From CAYURR01 sp964446745 (lineage in GTDB: Bacteria > Bacillota > Clostridia > Lachnospirales > WQUN01), in assembly GCA_964446745.1 (NCBI GenBank), contig CAYURR010000075.1:1-13839 (forward strand): a stretch of DNA of 13,839 bases, read 5' to 3'. The position numbers were made by a program, and so were the translations under genes. Shown in pieces: positions 1-7,800 of the stretch. How positions within the stretch are numbered: position 1 is the first letter of the stretch; each line of letters begins with the position of its first letter. The notes under the pieces are model-generated. The model did not search any database and was not told where the DNA came from. It saw only the letters and a list, made by a program, of their open reading frames with translations.

Positions 1-1058
1 CAGACATAGCTGAGATTCAGGTTACGGCTAAAAATTTTTACGATATGGCCCGAAAAGATATACTTTTGACCATACAAACCGGAAATGTCCAATATAGTCT
101 ACCCACAGCGGCAATTGATACGGCAGCGATGATGTCCGCATTAGGTGCAGATGATCCAAAGAAAGTTATCGTGAATGTTGTAATAACGGTAGGTATGAAT
201 AAAGCGGTCTTGACAATGGTTGATAAGGTTGTTCAGTCGCACAATATGGGGCTTGTTATTCCCCCTGTTGATTTCAAAATAAAAGCTGAATATAACAAGG
301 CATCGGTTGAGATTGACACATTTAGCCAATATGTGAGCCGCTCGCTAGAAGTTACGTCAGATCAAGCACGTAGCATCACCACTGCAGTCGTCCTGAATCC
401 CGACGAGACTATTCGCCATGTGCCTACCCGCGTATATCAGCAGGGAAGCAAGTGGTACGCAAAGATCAACAGCCTGACAAACTCAACATACGTGCTGATA
501 CACAATGAAAAATTGTTCATAGACACAAAAGGCAAATGGTATGAAAAAATAGTCAATGAAATGGCAAACCGTATCATTGTGTCCGGTGTTGATAATGACA
601 TGTTTGATGGGGATAGAGACATTATAAGAGCTGAGTTTGTTGCTATCATTATTCGTGCGTTAGGACTTCCCGCGACGGGGGATGGGACGGTTTTTACAGA
701 TGTAAGTTCATCGGCATGGTATAGTGGTTCAATAGGTACAGCATATGAATATGGGCTCGTTTCAGGTGCTGGAAATAATATGTTTGCCCCCGGAAGAAAA
801 ATTACCCGTCAAGAAGCGATGGTTATGATTCAACGCGCGGCAAAAATCGCAGATTTAGTTGAAAATGAAGGGGATATAAGCATTTTCTCTGATACTCATG
901 ATCTAAGCGATTGGGCGTTGGCCGCTGCCAAGTTCAATGTTGGTTCGGGTATAGTTGTTGGCTCCGGAGGTATGTTAAAACCTCAAGACAATATCACTCG
1001 AGCAGAAACAGCCACGATTGTTTTTAATCTTTTGCAAAAAGCAGAGCTTGTAGATTAA
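1..1058 (+). CDS. S-layer homology (SLH) domain protein, 3' part only
   Basis: The reading frame is open from base 3 and has no start in the window, so the gene begins upstream. The Met at 45 is internal, with no ribosome binding site before it. Counting from that Met, 337 residues remain. Residues 1-155 look like the extracellular part of clostridial surface proteins, including the stretch LNPDETIRHVPTRV and INSLTNSTY that commonly comes just before SLH repeats. Three SLH repeats follow at about 158-206, 217-267 and 280-331. Their usual signatures are visible: MFDGDRDIIRAEF, AWYSGSIGTAYEYGLVSG with ITRQEAMVMIQRA, and ITRAETATIVFNLL. SLH repeats bind pyruvylated secondary cell wall polymers and hold proteins on the cell surface. 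The N-terminal effector domain and signal peptide lie outside the window, so its specific role cannot be told. No clear terminator follows. Confidence 0.9.
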   Translation, partial: DIAEIQVTAKNFYDMARKDILLTIQTGNVQYSLPTAAIDTAAMMSALGADDPKKVIVNVVITVGMNKAVLTMVDKVVQSHNMGLVIPPVDFKIKAEYNKASVEIDTFSQYVSRSLEVTSDQARSITTAVVLNPDETIRHVPTRVYQQGSKWYAKINSLTNSTYVLIHNEKLFIDTKGKWYEKIVNEMANRIIVSGVDNDMFDGDRDIIRAEFVAIIIRALGLPATGDGTVFTDVSSSAWYSGSIGTAYEYGLVSGAGNNMFAPGRKITRQEAMVMIQRAAKIADLVENEGDISIFSDTHDLSDWALAAAKFNVGSGIVVGSGGMLKPQDNITRAETATIVFNLLQKAELVD

Positions 1059-1131
1059 AAGCTTTTGTATGCAATCCATGTTATAACTCCATAATAAGGT
1101 AAGTGATATGTAACAAAAAATGGAGGTAGAC

Positions 1132-1317
1132 GTGGGTGCAATGGTTGAGCGTATCGGTGTAATGAAAATAGCGCGTGAAATGGCGTTTATAGAGAAATCG
1201 GGGTGGTGGTATCGGATATATAAAGAGATGTGTGTGCTAATACCGGACAAGAAACCGCAAAGCAACAGATGGGAAGCATTGCTTGCGATTTACACCAATC
1301 CGATGATAAAGATGTGA
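1132..1317 (+). CDS. Small ORF, 61 codons, weak resemblance to RecA C-terminal region
   Basis: I choose the GTG at 1132 because GGAGG at 1122-1126 sits 5 bases upstream. An ATG at 1120 overlaps that site and cannot use it; an ATG at 1141 is a possible alternative. The product is basic and tryptophan-rich. Residues 10-29 include the stretch AFIEKSGWWYRI, which recalls the RecA stretch (D)I(V/I)QKSGSWYSY. A following segment, SNRWEALLAIYTNPMI, can be laid against the RecA stretch with GRENAKxFLxxNPxI. The RecA ATPase core, Walker motifs and DNA-binding loops are absent. It may be a degraded relic of a RecA paralogue, a small stand-alone protein, or a chance likeness. That it is translated is supported only by the ribosome binding site and the length of the open frame. 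Confidence 0.45.
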   Translation: MGAMVERIGVMKIAREMAFIEKSGWWYRIYKEMCVLIPDKKPQSNRWEALLAIYTNPMIKM

Positions 1318-1342
1318 GGATAGAAAAGTTTAAGATTGGCTA

Positions 1343-1376
1343 TTGACAAGATGACATTTTTGTGGAAAACTATAGT
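1343..1376 (+). promoter_or_regulatory. Possible promoter for the leader/GNAT transcript
   Basis: A perfect TTGACA lies at 1343-1348 and TATAGT at 1371-1376, but the 22-base spacer is too long for a standard vegetative promoter. Other -10 choices at better spacing (for example around 1366-1373) match poorly. A promoter is expected here because the leader ORF and attenuator begin just downstream, but the exact site is uncertain. Confidence 0.3.
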
Positions 1377-1406
1377 TACAAATTTAAACGAAAAGAGGTG
1401 GATAAA

Positions 1407-1466
1407 ATGACAAACAGATATTTACTGATAAAATCTAGAGCCGTTTTGTCCGCTGATAATAGGTAG
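1407..1466 (+). CDS. Leader peptide of the GNAT attenuator (19 aa)
   Basis: The ATG at 1407 has a good ribosome binding site, GAGGTGG at 1395-1401, 5 bases upstream. It encodes MTNRYLLIKSRAVLSADNR and ends with TAG at 1464-1466. It is followed 27 bases later by an 11-bp Rho-independent terminator and then by the acetyltransferase gene. Codons 7-12 overlap a segment (1425-1440) complementary to the terminator stem, so its translation should decide which RNA hairpin forms. Lys9-Ser10-Arg11 fits the +X+ pattern at which macrolides stall ribosomes, but that stall site is not obviously useful for induction here. The peptide most likely acts only in cis. I do not recognise the sequence from a named resistance leader. 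Confidence 0.75.
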   Translation: MTNRYLLIKSRAVLSADNR

Positions 1467-1527
1467 AATGCCTTTTTCTTTGGATTTATAATGTCGCCTC
1501 TGATTTTATCAGAGGCGATTTTTTATT
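1425..1527 (+). promoter_or_regulatory. Transcription attenuator: terminator versus antiterminator, ahead of GNAT gene
   Basis: Terminator: 1494-1504 pairs perfectly with 1508-1518 (11 bp, loop 1505-1507), followed by a T-rich run at 1519-1527. Antiterminator: 1425-1435 (CTGATAAAATC) is the exact complement of 1502-1512. Past a single unpaired base at 1436 the pairing continues for four more pairs, 1437-1440 with 1498-1501. The two structures use the same bases and exclude each other. The antiterminator arm starts 18 bases after the A of the leader ATG, just clear of a ribosome held at the start codon. A ribosome arrested early would leave it free (read-through). One translating normally would cover it and let the terminator form. 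The pairing is seen directly; the regulatory direction is inferred from similar antibiotic-inducible leaders. Confidence 0.75.
1494..1527 (+). terminator. Rho-independent terminator within the GNAT leader
   Basis: An 11-bp perfect stem (1494-1504 with 1508-1518) with a 3-base loop and a run of T's (1519-1527) lies between the leader ORF and the acetyltransferase ribosome binding site. Its place before the gene, and the competing pairing with 1425-1440, mark it as an attenuator rather than an end-of-gene terminator. Confidence 0.85.
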
Positions 1528-1555
1528 TCTAATTATTATGAGAGAGGTAGACAAG

Positions 1556-2044
1556 ATGAAAGAATTAATGGAAAGACCTGCAACCCAAATATTACAAATA
1601 ACAGAATCTAAGAAAAAATCAATAATCTGCAACCATATCTTAAAGGCACTTCCCGATTGGTTTGGCGTTCCGGAATCGATAGAGGATTATACGCAAAAAG
1701 TAGCTGATATGCCCTTTTATGCCTGCTACTGTGATGGTGTTGTTGTCGGGTTTGTAGCGATTAAGGTACATAACACCTATACAGCAGAGGTTTGTGTTAT
1801 GGGGGTTTTAAAAGAGTATCATCGTCAAGGCATCGGTAAAAGGCTTATTAAACTATGTGTAAATTACTGCAAAGAACATGATCACAGTTTTTTAACAGTT
1901 AAAACACTTGCTGACTTACACCCTGATGAGGGTTATGCTAAAACAAGAAAATTCTATCTCTCTTGCGGTTTTAGCCCGCTTGAAGTATTTACCCAGATAT
2001 GGGACGAAAACAACCCCTGCCTGTTTATGGCAATGAAAATCTAA
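1556..2044 (+). CDS. GNAT family N-acetyltransferase, attenuator-controlled
   Basis: This 162-residue protein has the GNAT fold signatures. The acetyl-CoA pyrophosphate-binding loop is YHRQGIGKRLI (about residues 88-98), preceded by the beta-strand region GVVVGFVAIKVHNTYTAEVCVMGV. The C-terminal motif YAKTRKFYLSCGF (about 127-139) is typical of the family. I choose the ATG at 1556 because GAGAGGT (1542-1548) lies 7 bases before it; the in-frame ATG at 1538 has no such site. GNAT enzymes move an acetyl group from acetyl-CoA to an amine: a drug, a polyamine, an amino acid or a protein N-terminus. The substrate cannot be read from the sequence. The translation-coupled attenuator just upstream suggests induction by translation inhibitors, hence a possible role in antibiotic modification; this is inference. 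The gene sits in the AT-rich left part of the window with no same-strand neighbour following it. Confidence 0.85.
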   Translation: MKELMERPATQILQITESKKKSIICNHILKALPDWFGVPESIEDYTQKVADMPFYACYCDGVVVGFVAIKVHNTYTAEVCVMGVLKEYHRQGIGKRLIKLCVNYCKEHDHSFLTVKTLADLHPDEGYAKTRKFYLSCGFSPLEVFTQIWDENNPCLFMAMKI

Positions 2045-2050
2045 ACGCAG

Positions 2051-2090
2051 TATCCGTGGAAATCCGCAGTGATCCGTGTCAATCCGTGGT
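2051..2090. repeat. Four tandem 10-bp units containing ATCCG
   Basis: Four contiguous 10-base units, TATCCGTGGA, AATCCGCAGT, GATCCGTGTC and AATCCGTGGT, share ATCCG at exact 10-base spacing (2052, 2062, 2072, 2082). They fill nearly the whole gap between the converging GNAT and valS genes. They are direct rather than inverted, so they do not make a terminator hairpin. No function can be assigned. Confidence 0.7.
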
Positions 2091-2108
2091 ATGGTTTTCG
2101 GACATAAC

Positions 2109-4478
2109 CTAATCCCCTATCACTACCTCCTTCGCATTCGCACAGGCCTTGATATCCCGCTCCGTCTGCTCAAACCACTCCAAAAACCGCTGATCTGTAT
2201 GGATCTCGATAGTATCCATCTCGGCACGCATGGAGAGGTTTCGCTCGGATTTATATTTGCGCATATCAAATATTACAGCCTTGACCCGCTCGCCGAATGC
2301 CAATATCTCACCATCAAGCCCATTCTCACCAAGCGCTTCTGTCCTCTGCCATTTCAGCAGGTGGATGGAGGCGCTCTTTTCATGCGGTTTGAAGAACTCC
2401 TGATAAATATGCTCTGTGATATGCGGGACATAGATTGCATACAGCTTCAATATGCCGAGTAGCGCATGGTACAGAGCATGCTGCGCGCTCCTACGTTCCT
2501 CCGTACCGTGGATTTCGGGTTTATACAAACGCTCCTTTACGATCTCCAGATAGTTGTCGCAAAAGTCCTTCCAGAAAAACTCGTCGATCTCATGCCTCGC
2601 AGAGCCAATCTCGTATTCGTAGAGCAAAGCGGTGGCGTTCATCATTGTCTCGTGCAGACGTTCAATGATCCACCTGTCTATAGGCATCAGCGTTTGTTTT
2701 TCTGCGCTATCCAGATCTATATCCTGTAGATGTGAAACCCCAAATTTCGATGCATTCCATAGCTTTGTGATAAAACGCTTAGAGATACCCAGATCATCCG
2801 GAGAAAAGAATGTATCCGTACCCAAACGTGCACCGGCTGTCCAATACCTCAATACATCGGCGGAATGGATCTCTATCATATGCTTGGGGTCGAGCTCAGA
2901 GTTGCTCTTGGATTTGCTGATCTTTTCTCCGCGCTTTGCGAGTACAAAGCCGCATATCATCAAGTCCCTCCATGGGATTGAGCCGGTATGGTACAGGCTG
3001 CGTACGATTGTATAAAAGGCCCAGGTGCGGATGATTTCATGAGCTTGGGTGCGCATGGACATCGGCGTGAGCTTAAGGCCCAGCCGCTCATTGATCTGGG
3101 GTGTGATGCTCGAGGTCGCCCAGGTATCGAATACCGCGCTCTCGGGTGTAAACTCCGTGCAGCCGCATGAACAAACACCGTCATATTCCGTCTCGAGCGG
3201 ATTTGCGGGCAGCTGATCGGGCTTTGCGAATACAGGCTCCCCGCATTCTGCGCAATACCAGACCGGGAACGGGACTCCGAAGTAACGCTGGCGGGATATG
3301 CACCAATCCCATTTCAGGTTCTCAACCCATGCGATATATCTGTTCTTCATACTGGCCGGATACCAGCGGATTTCATCAGCGGCCTTTAAAAAGCGTTCCC
3401 TATCGGTCAAAACATCGATATACCATTGCCTCGATGGAATAATCTCGACCTCCTTGCCGCAGCGCTCGTGCGTGCCTACAGCGTGAATGATGGCCTCGGA
3501 CTTTAGCAGCAGTCCGCGCTCATCGAGTAACCGGATGATCTCCTTGCGTGCGGCATAAACGCCCAACCCAGCGATGAGCGGGACATCCTCTGCTATATGA
3601 CCGTCTGGCAGTATTACCTTGCGATACGGCAGATCATATTCGTTATACCATTCAACATCCGTGCTGTCGCCGAATGTCGCGCACATAACGACACCTGTGC
3701 CTTTGTCGATAGCAACACGCCGGTCGGTGTAAATCGGTATCTCGTAGTTATAGAGTGGGACGGTTGCGGATTTTCCAACGTTTGCCGAATAGCGCGCGTC
3801 GTCCGGGTTTACAAACAGGCAGCAGCAGCCATACAACAGCTCGGGCCTTGTAGTGGCTACCACGAGCGGTATATCACCTACATAGAACGGGATGTAATTA
3901 AAGACGCTTTCGACCTCGGCTGTATCCAACTCGGCCTGTGCGATCGATGTTTGGCATTCGGTACACCATAATACGGGCGAGGATTTTGTATATGCCTTGC
4001 CCATCTGCACAAGCTCCAAGAATAGCTGCTGTGATATCTTGCGAACCTCGGAGCTGATCGTCTGATATGTCAGAGACCAATCGACCGAAAAGCCAAGTGA
4101 TGACCAGAATGCCTTGAATTCCGTTTCATATCGATCGGTAGTGCTGTGGCAGCGTTCAATGAATGCGCTGCGTGCGAGGGTATGGGCCCTGATCCCCTCC
4201 TCGCGCTCTACGAGGCGCTCGGTCGGCAGACCGTTGTCATCAAAGCCAAACGGGTAGAATACATTCGCGCCCTGCATACGGCGGAAACGTGCAATTATCT
4301 CAGCCTGGGTATATGAAAATAGATGACCGATATGCAAGCTACCGTTGACGGTGGGTGGAGGGGTATCGATCGAATATAAATCCCCATCTGCATGCTTGCT
4401 AAACCTATAGATTTCTCCATTCTGCCAGAGCTGTTGCATCTGTCTTTCGATTTCCTTGAAGTTGTAATGCTTTTCCAT
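2109..4478 (-). CDS. valS: Valyl-tRNA synthetase, short type with GFDDNGLPTE motif
   Basis: This 789-residue class I aminoacyl-tRNA synthetase charges tRNA-Val with valine. Visible in order are: HIGH at 49-52; GFDDNGLPTER at 78-88; WCTEC at 171-175; the editing-domain signature ATTRPE at 208-213; WCISRQRYFGVPFPVW at 392-407; a cysteine cluster (C409, C412, C436, C438, C440), probably zinc-binding; VFDTWATSSITPQI at 449-462; and KISKS at 519-523. The motifs GFDDNGLPTE and DTWATSSITPQI point to the archaeal-like (type 2) ValRS subgroup, not the common bacterial type with GTDHAGIATQ. The protein is also shorter than the roughly 880 residues of Bacillus ValRS. The start at 4478 is supported by GGAGG (4485-4489) 6 bases upstream. 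A complete valine-specific T-box leader precedes it, which supports the amino acid assignment independently. Whether the genome holds a second valS cannot be seen. Confidence 0.92.
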   Translation of the reverse strand: MEKHYNFKEIERQMQQLWQNGEIYRFSKHADGDLYSIDTPPPTVNGSLHIGHLFSYTQAEIIARFRRMQGANVFYPFGFDDNGLPTERLVEREEGIRAHTLARSAFIERCHSTTDRYETEFKAFWSSLGFSVDWSLTYQTISSEVRKISQQLFLELVQMGKAYTKSSPVLWCTECQTSIAQAELDTAEVESVFNYIPFYVGDIPLVVATTRPELLYGCCCLFVNPDDARYSANVGKSATVPLYNYEIPIYTDRRVAIDKGTGVVMCATFGDSTDVEWYNEYDLPYRKVILPDGHIAEDVPLIAGLGVYAARKEIIRLLDERGLLLKSEAIIHAVGTHERCGKEVEIIPSRQWYIDVLTDRERFLKAADEIRWYPASMKNRYIAWVENLKWDWCISRQRYFGVPFPVWYCAECGEPVFAKPDQLPANPLETEYDGVCSCGCTEFTPESAVFDTWATSSITPQINERLGLKLTPMSMRTQAHEIIRTWAFYTIVRSLYHTGSIPWRDLMICGFVLAKRGEKISKSKSNSELDPKHMIEIHSADVLRYWTAGARLGTDTFFSPDDLGISKRFITKLWNASKFGVSHLQDIDLDSAEKQTLMPIDRWIIERLHETMMNATALLYEYEIGSARHEIDEFFWKDFCDNYLEIVKERLYKPEIHGTEERRSAQHALYHALLGILKLYAIYVPHITEHIYQEFFKPHEKSASIHLLKWQRTEALGENGLDGEILAFGERVKAVIFDMRKYKSERNLSMRAEMDTIEIHTDQRFLEWFEQTERDIKACANAKEVVIGD

Positions 4479-4511
4479 AGATAACCTCCGAATAATAGAT
4501 TACCGAATGCA

Positions 4512-4547
4512 ATAAAAAAGTCCCAAGCGATATAAATCGCTTGGGAC
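4512..4547 (-). terminator. T-box leader terminator before valS
   Basis: A 12-bp perfect stem (4520-4531 with 4536-4547) with a 4-base loop is followed, on the minus strand, by a run of T's (4512-4519). It is the conditional terminator of the T-box leader. Part of its upstream side must compete with the T-box antiterminator at 4559-4572. Confidence 0.9.
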
Positions 4548-4847
4548 GAACATATTGTCCGTGGTACCACCCAAATTCGGAAGCCATGCTTCCGCACTCT
4601 GTCGATACGGGATTAGCCATGACGCTATCCGATATCGCTTTCCTCAAACCCATCGGGGTTCTTTTTACGGTGGAAATTCCGTTGAAGCCTACTGAAAGAG
4701 CACAAAAAAGCTCTATGTTCGGTTCACAGCTCAGGGGCTACCTTTCGCGTTTCCTTCACGAGAGCTTACACCGGCCGCTCCCTCTCTGTGCATCAGAAAA
4801 CACGTACTCCTCCCCGTCAATGCCTTTATTGATTCGGTTATATAGTT
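4512..4847 (-). promoter_or_regulatory. T-box riboswitch leader, valine specifier GUA
   Basis: Read on the minus strand, the leader has the standard T-box parts. The 5' side of Stem I carries GGGGAGGAGTA (about 4805-4815, with the AGTA loop-E motif). The 3' side carries GAAAG, then the specifier GUA (4739-4741), then G and CCCC that pairs back to GGGG. A Stem II/III region follows, with AGTAGG and an ACGG...CCGT hairpin. The conserved T-box GGGTGGTACCACGG is at 4559-4572, followed by a strong terminator. UGGU in the T-box bulge can pair with the ACCA end of uncharged tRNA-Val (discriminator A). GUA is a valine codon, which agrees with the gene. Uncharged tRNA-Val should stabilise the antiterminator and allow valS transcription. 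The 5' limit is estimated from the promoter. Confidence 0.93.
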
Positions 4848-4853
4848 TTATTG

Positions 4854-4882
4854 TTTATATCACATTTACAGGAAAGAGTCAA
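4854..4882 (-). promoter_or_regulatory. Vegetative promoter of valS / T-box leader
   Basis: On the minus strand, TTGACT (4877-4882) and TATAAA (4854-4859) are separated by 17 bases, a good sigma-A-type promoter. Its -35 box overlaps the stop codon (4879-4881) of the upstream double subtilase gene. valS therefore has its own start, but subtilase transcripts could also run into the T-box leader, since no terminator separates them. Confidence 0.7.
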
Positions 4883-7800
4883 TATTCTGTAGCCGATAGT
4901 GTTCCTGTGGCGCTGCTCAAGTATCTCAATGCGTTTACCATATTCAATTCGCCATAGCCCCAGCGGTTATCGGGATAGTCGAGGCTTTGACGGCGGTTTG
5001 CGCCCTTTGCGAGTGCTTCGGCGGCGACTTGGGTATTTAACTTGGGTTTGTTACCCCTTACAATACCCCACTCCAAGAGCAGCGCACTACCCCCGGCCAA
5101 TGTGGCAGCCGATACGGAGCTGCCGGTCATCGTGCCATAACCTGACGGATAAAGGCCGCCTACCATCACACCCGGTGCAACCAATAACGGCAGGTCATCA
5201 TATAAAGTATTCGGACCTCGCGAGGTTTCCACATAGAGCCTGTCGTCGTATGCAGAATAACAACCAGCCGAATTTAAGTATGGGGTGCATGCGGGAGAGG
5301 TTATCGTGTAGTCGGGATCGGGCATCAAAAATACGGTTTCGTTGACTGTCTGTGGACTCATCAGGCTGCGCACGGGCAAGTAAGCGTGATAAAAGCCGTT
5401 ACGTATTTCGTCACCGTTCAGGATTATACTCCATATCCCCTCGGCGGGCTCTTTAAACCTAAGTGTGATATAGGTATCGTCATAATCAATAGTCAGCTCC
5501 CCTTTTTGAAATAAAAAATTACCGGTGAAATCACTGTCATATTCTGAAATACGATTGATACGCTCGCCGGACGGGGCCGTAATCATCACACTTAAATGAT
5601 CGGCTCTGTCATGGGACAATATCATCGTAAACCCGTATTCGCGCTCGCCCACACGCAGGTCAATCCTTGAGGAGAGCCCTGTTTTTAGGATACGGGATTT
5701 GTGATGATGCTTGGCGTTACCCTCGTTACCTGCAGCCGCAGAGATGATCACGCCGTTCTGCTGAGATATACCTGCCAAGAATTTTTCAAAATCAGCGAGA
5801 CCGTCGTGGGCAGTAAAGCTTGTGCCTATGCCTATACAAATGGATATCGGCTTACTAAGAGCTGTCGCTTGATCGTACATAAATTTTACAGCCGCACATA
5901 GATCCCTGCTATCGAATACATCCTCGATGATGGGCGATATAATGAAGGTATCGCATAGCTCTCTTGAAGCCTTTTTGAGCTTTACAACAATCATGTCCGC
6001 ATCGGGAGCGGCTCCTACTAATTGCTTTGCCTTTCGTGCACCCGCAACAGATGCGAGGAATGTGCCGTGACCGCTTGTGTCACGTGACGGTACGATCGCA
6101 TACGGGTCTTCGGACGCGATCGCACGCGTGATGTCCTCGTTCGTGTATACGGTATCCGTAGCCTGATCCCACAAAAACAGTATCTTGCTCGTGCCGTCCT
6201 CATATATAAATTCGGGCTGTGTATAGTCTATCCCTGTATCCGCAAAGCCCAATATCACACCGCTTCCACGCAGCTGCAGCGCCGGTGTCTCCTGCAGATA
6301 GAGTATCCCCGTGCTCTCCAAGCTCCTTAAATCCATTAGCCCCATAGGGATGGCTCTGCCGTATTCGATCGGGTACTCGCTCAAAGGCGGCTGCGATTCT
6401 TCGTCGGGGACGATGGCGGTGCGCTGCGCATCGAGGGGTTGCAGGCCAAAGCTCCCCGCTACACTGCTTTTATTTGCATATAGATTCAGAAAGTCCAGTG
6501 TACTCTTTAGGCATAGCTTACCAAAACCGGACTGAGCGTTTGGGTAGGTTGTGCCCTGAGTGCGTATCGCACCGTTTTGAAGAAAGGCTTTGAGCCGCTG
6601 CCCGTAGAGATATGGATCATTGCCGTAGACGATGCCCCATTGCATCAATAGTGCGGCGGAACCGCTTACAAAAGGTGCAGCTATGCTTGTACCCGTGTAA
6701 CTGTCATATCCTCCACCGGGCTTTGGAGCGATGATATTCTCGGCCGGGGCAACGATATTGGGTTTGACGAACAGGCCGTTACGCGTAAATCCCTGACCGG
6801 AAAAGCTGCTGATATTTCCTATTACGGAGTTATATCCACCGACTGAGATTACGTTCTCTGCAGTAGACGGGATCGTGAGTGTGGTGCGCGACTCGGGCTT
6901 TAGAAATGCAGTTTTAGGTGAAACAAGCTCGCTGATCGGAAGCCATATATCAAATCTGCCTATTGTTATATTCTCTCCGGTGATACGTAGGTTCCAAACA
7001 CCCTCGGCGATGCCGGTTGCTGCGCCCGGGACGTTGCTTTCTCGCGGCATAAAACGAAAGAATACCTCTTGGTCGATGTTGTAATGCGTAGCCTCCCCGT
7101 AATAAACAAATATCCTCGCATCCTCGAGCGTATAGATACGTATGCTCTCAAACTGATTTATACGACCTGTGGACACCCCGGACGGTGATATGATCTCGAG
7201 CCCGAAGCTGTCGATAAACGATTTCCAGAGGGTCATATAGAATGTGCCGATGCCCTTTTGGGTTGTAAACTCCACGTCGACTCGCTCGTTGGTGGCTACG
7301 GTACCAGAGTAATGATGCCCTGCGGTACCCTCGTTGCCGGTTGCGACTACAAACGATGTGCGCCATTTCTGGCATTGCTCATTGATATAGGTCTCAAATA
7401 GGGATTTACCGTCATGTCCGCCGTCGTTCGTGCCGTAGCTCAGATTGATCACGAGCGGCATGCTCATCTCTAGGGCCTTGTCTAACGCGTACTTGATACC
7501 GCGCATGATCTGCGTCGTCTTAGGGTTCTGCTCGCTTTCGCGTTCACCAAGCTTTACGATCAACAGTCTAGCCTCGGGTGCCACGCCATTCAACCCGGCT
7601 GCTACACCGGCTACACCGGTACCATGCCCCAAGTCGTCGCGCTCGTTTACTATCGAGTACGGGTTACCACCCTCCTTTAATGTCTCTATGGCGAGATTGA
7701 TTTGATCCTCGTTATATTCAATGCCGTATAAAAAACCCGGCGGGGGCCCGCCTGTACCGTTTTCGGGTGGCTTTCCGGTTTGATCCCAGATATAAGAGAT

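Noticed and set aside
1538..1555. ATG at 1538 as the GNAT start
   Set aside because: It has no ribosome binding site. GAGAGGT between it and 1556 fits the ATG at 1556.
2076..4080. Several plus-strand open frames of 60-130 codons across valS
   Set aside because: They lie opposite strong ValRS motifs, lack ribosome binding sites and encode no recognisable protein; they are shadows of the minus-strand gene.
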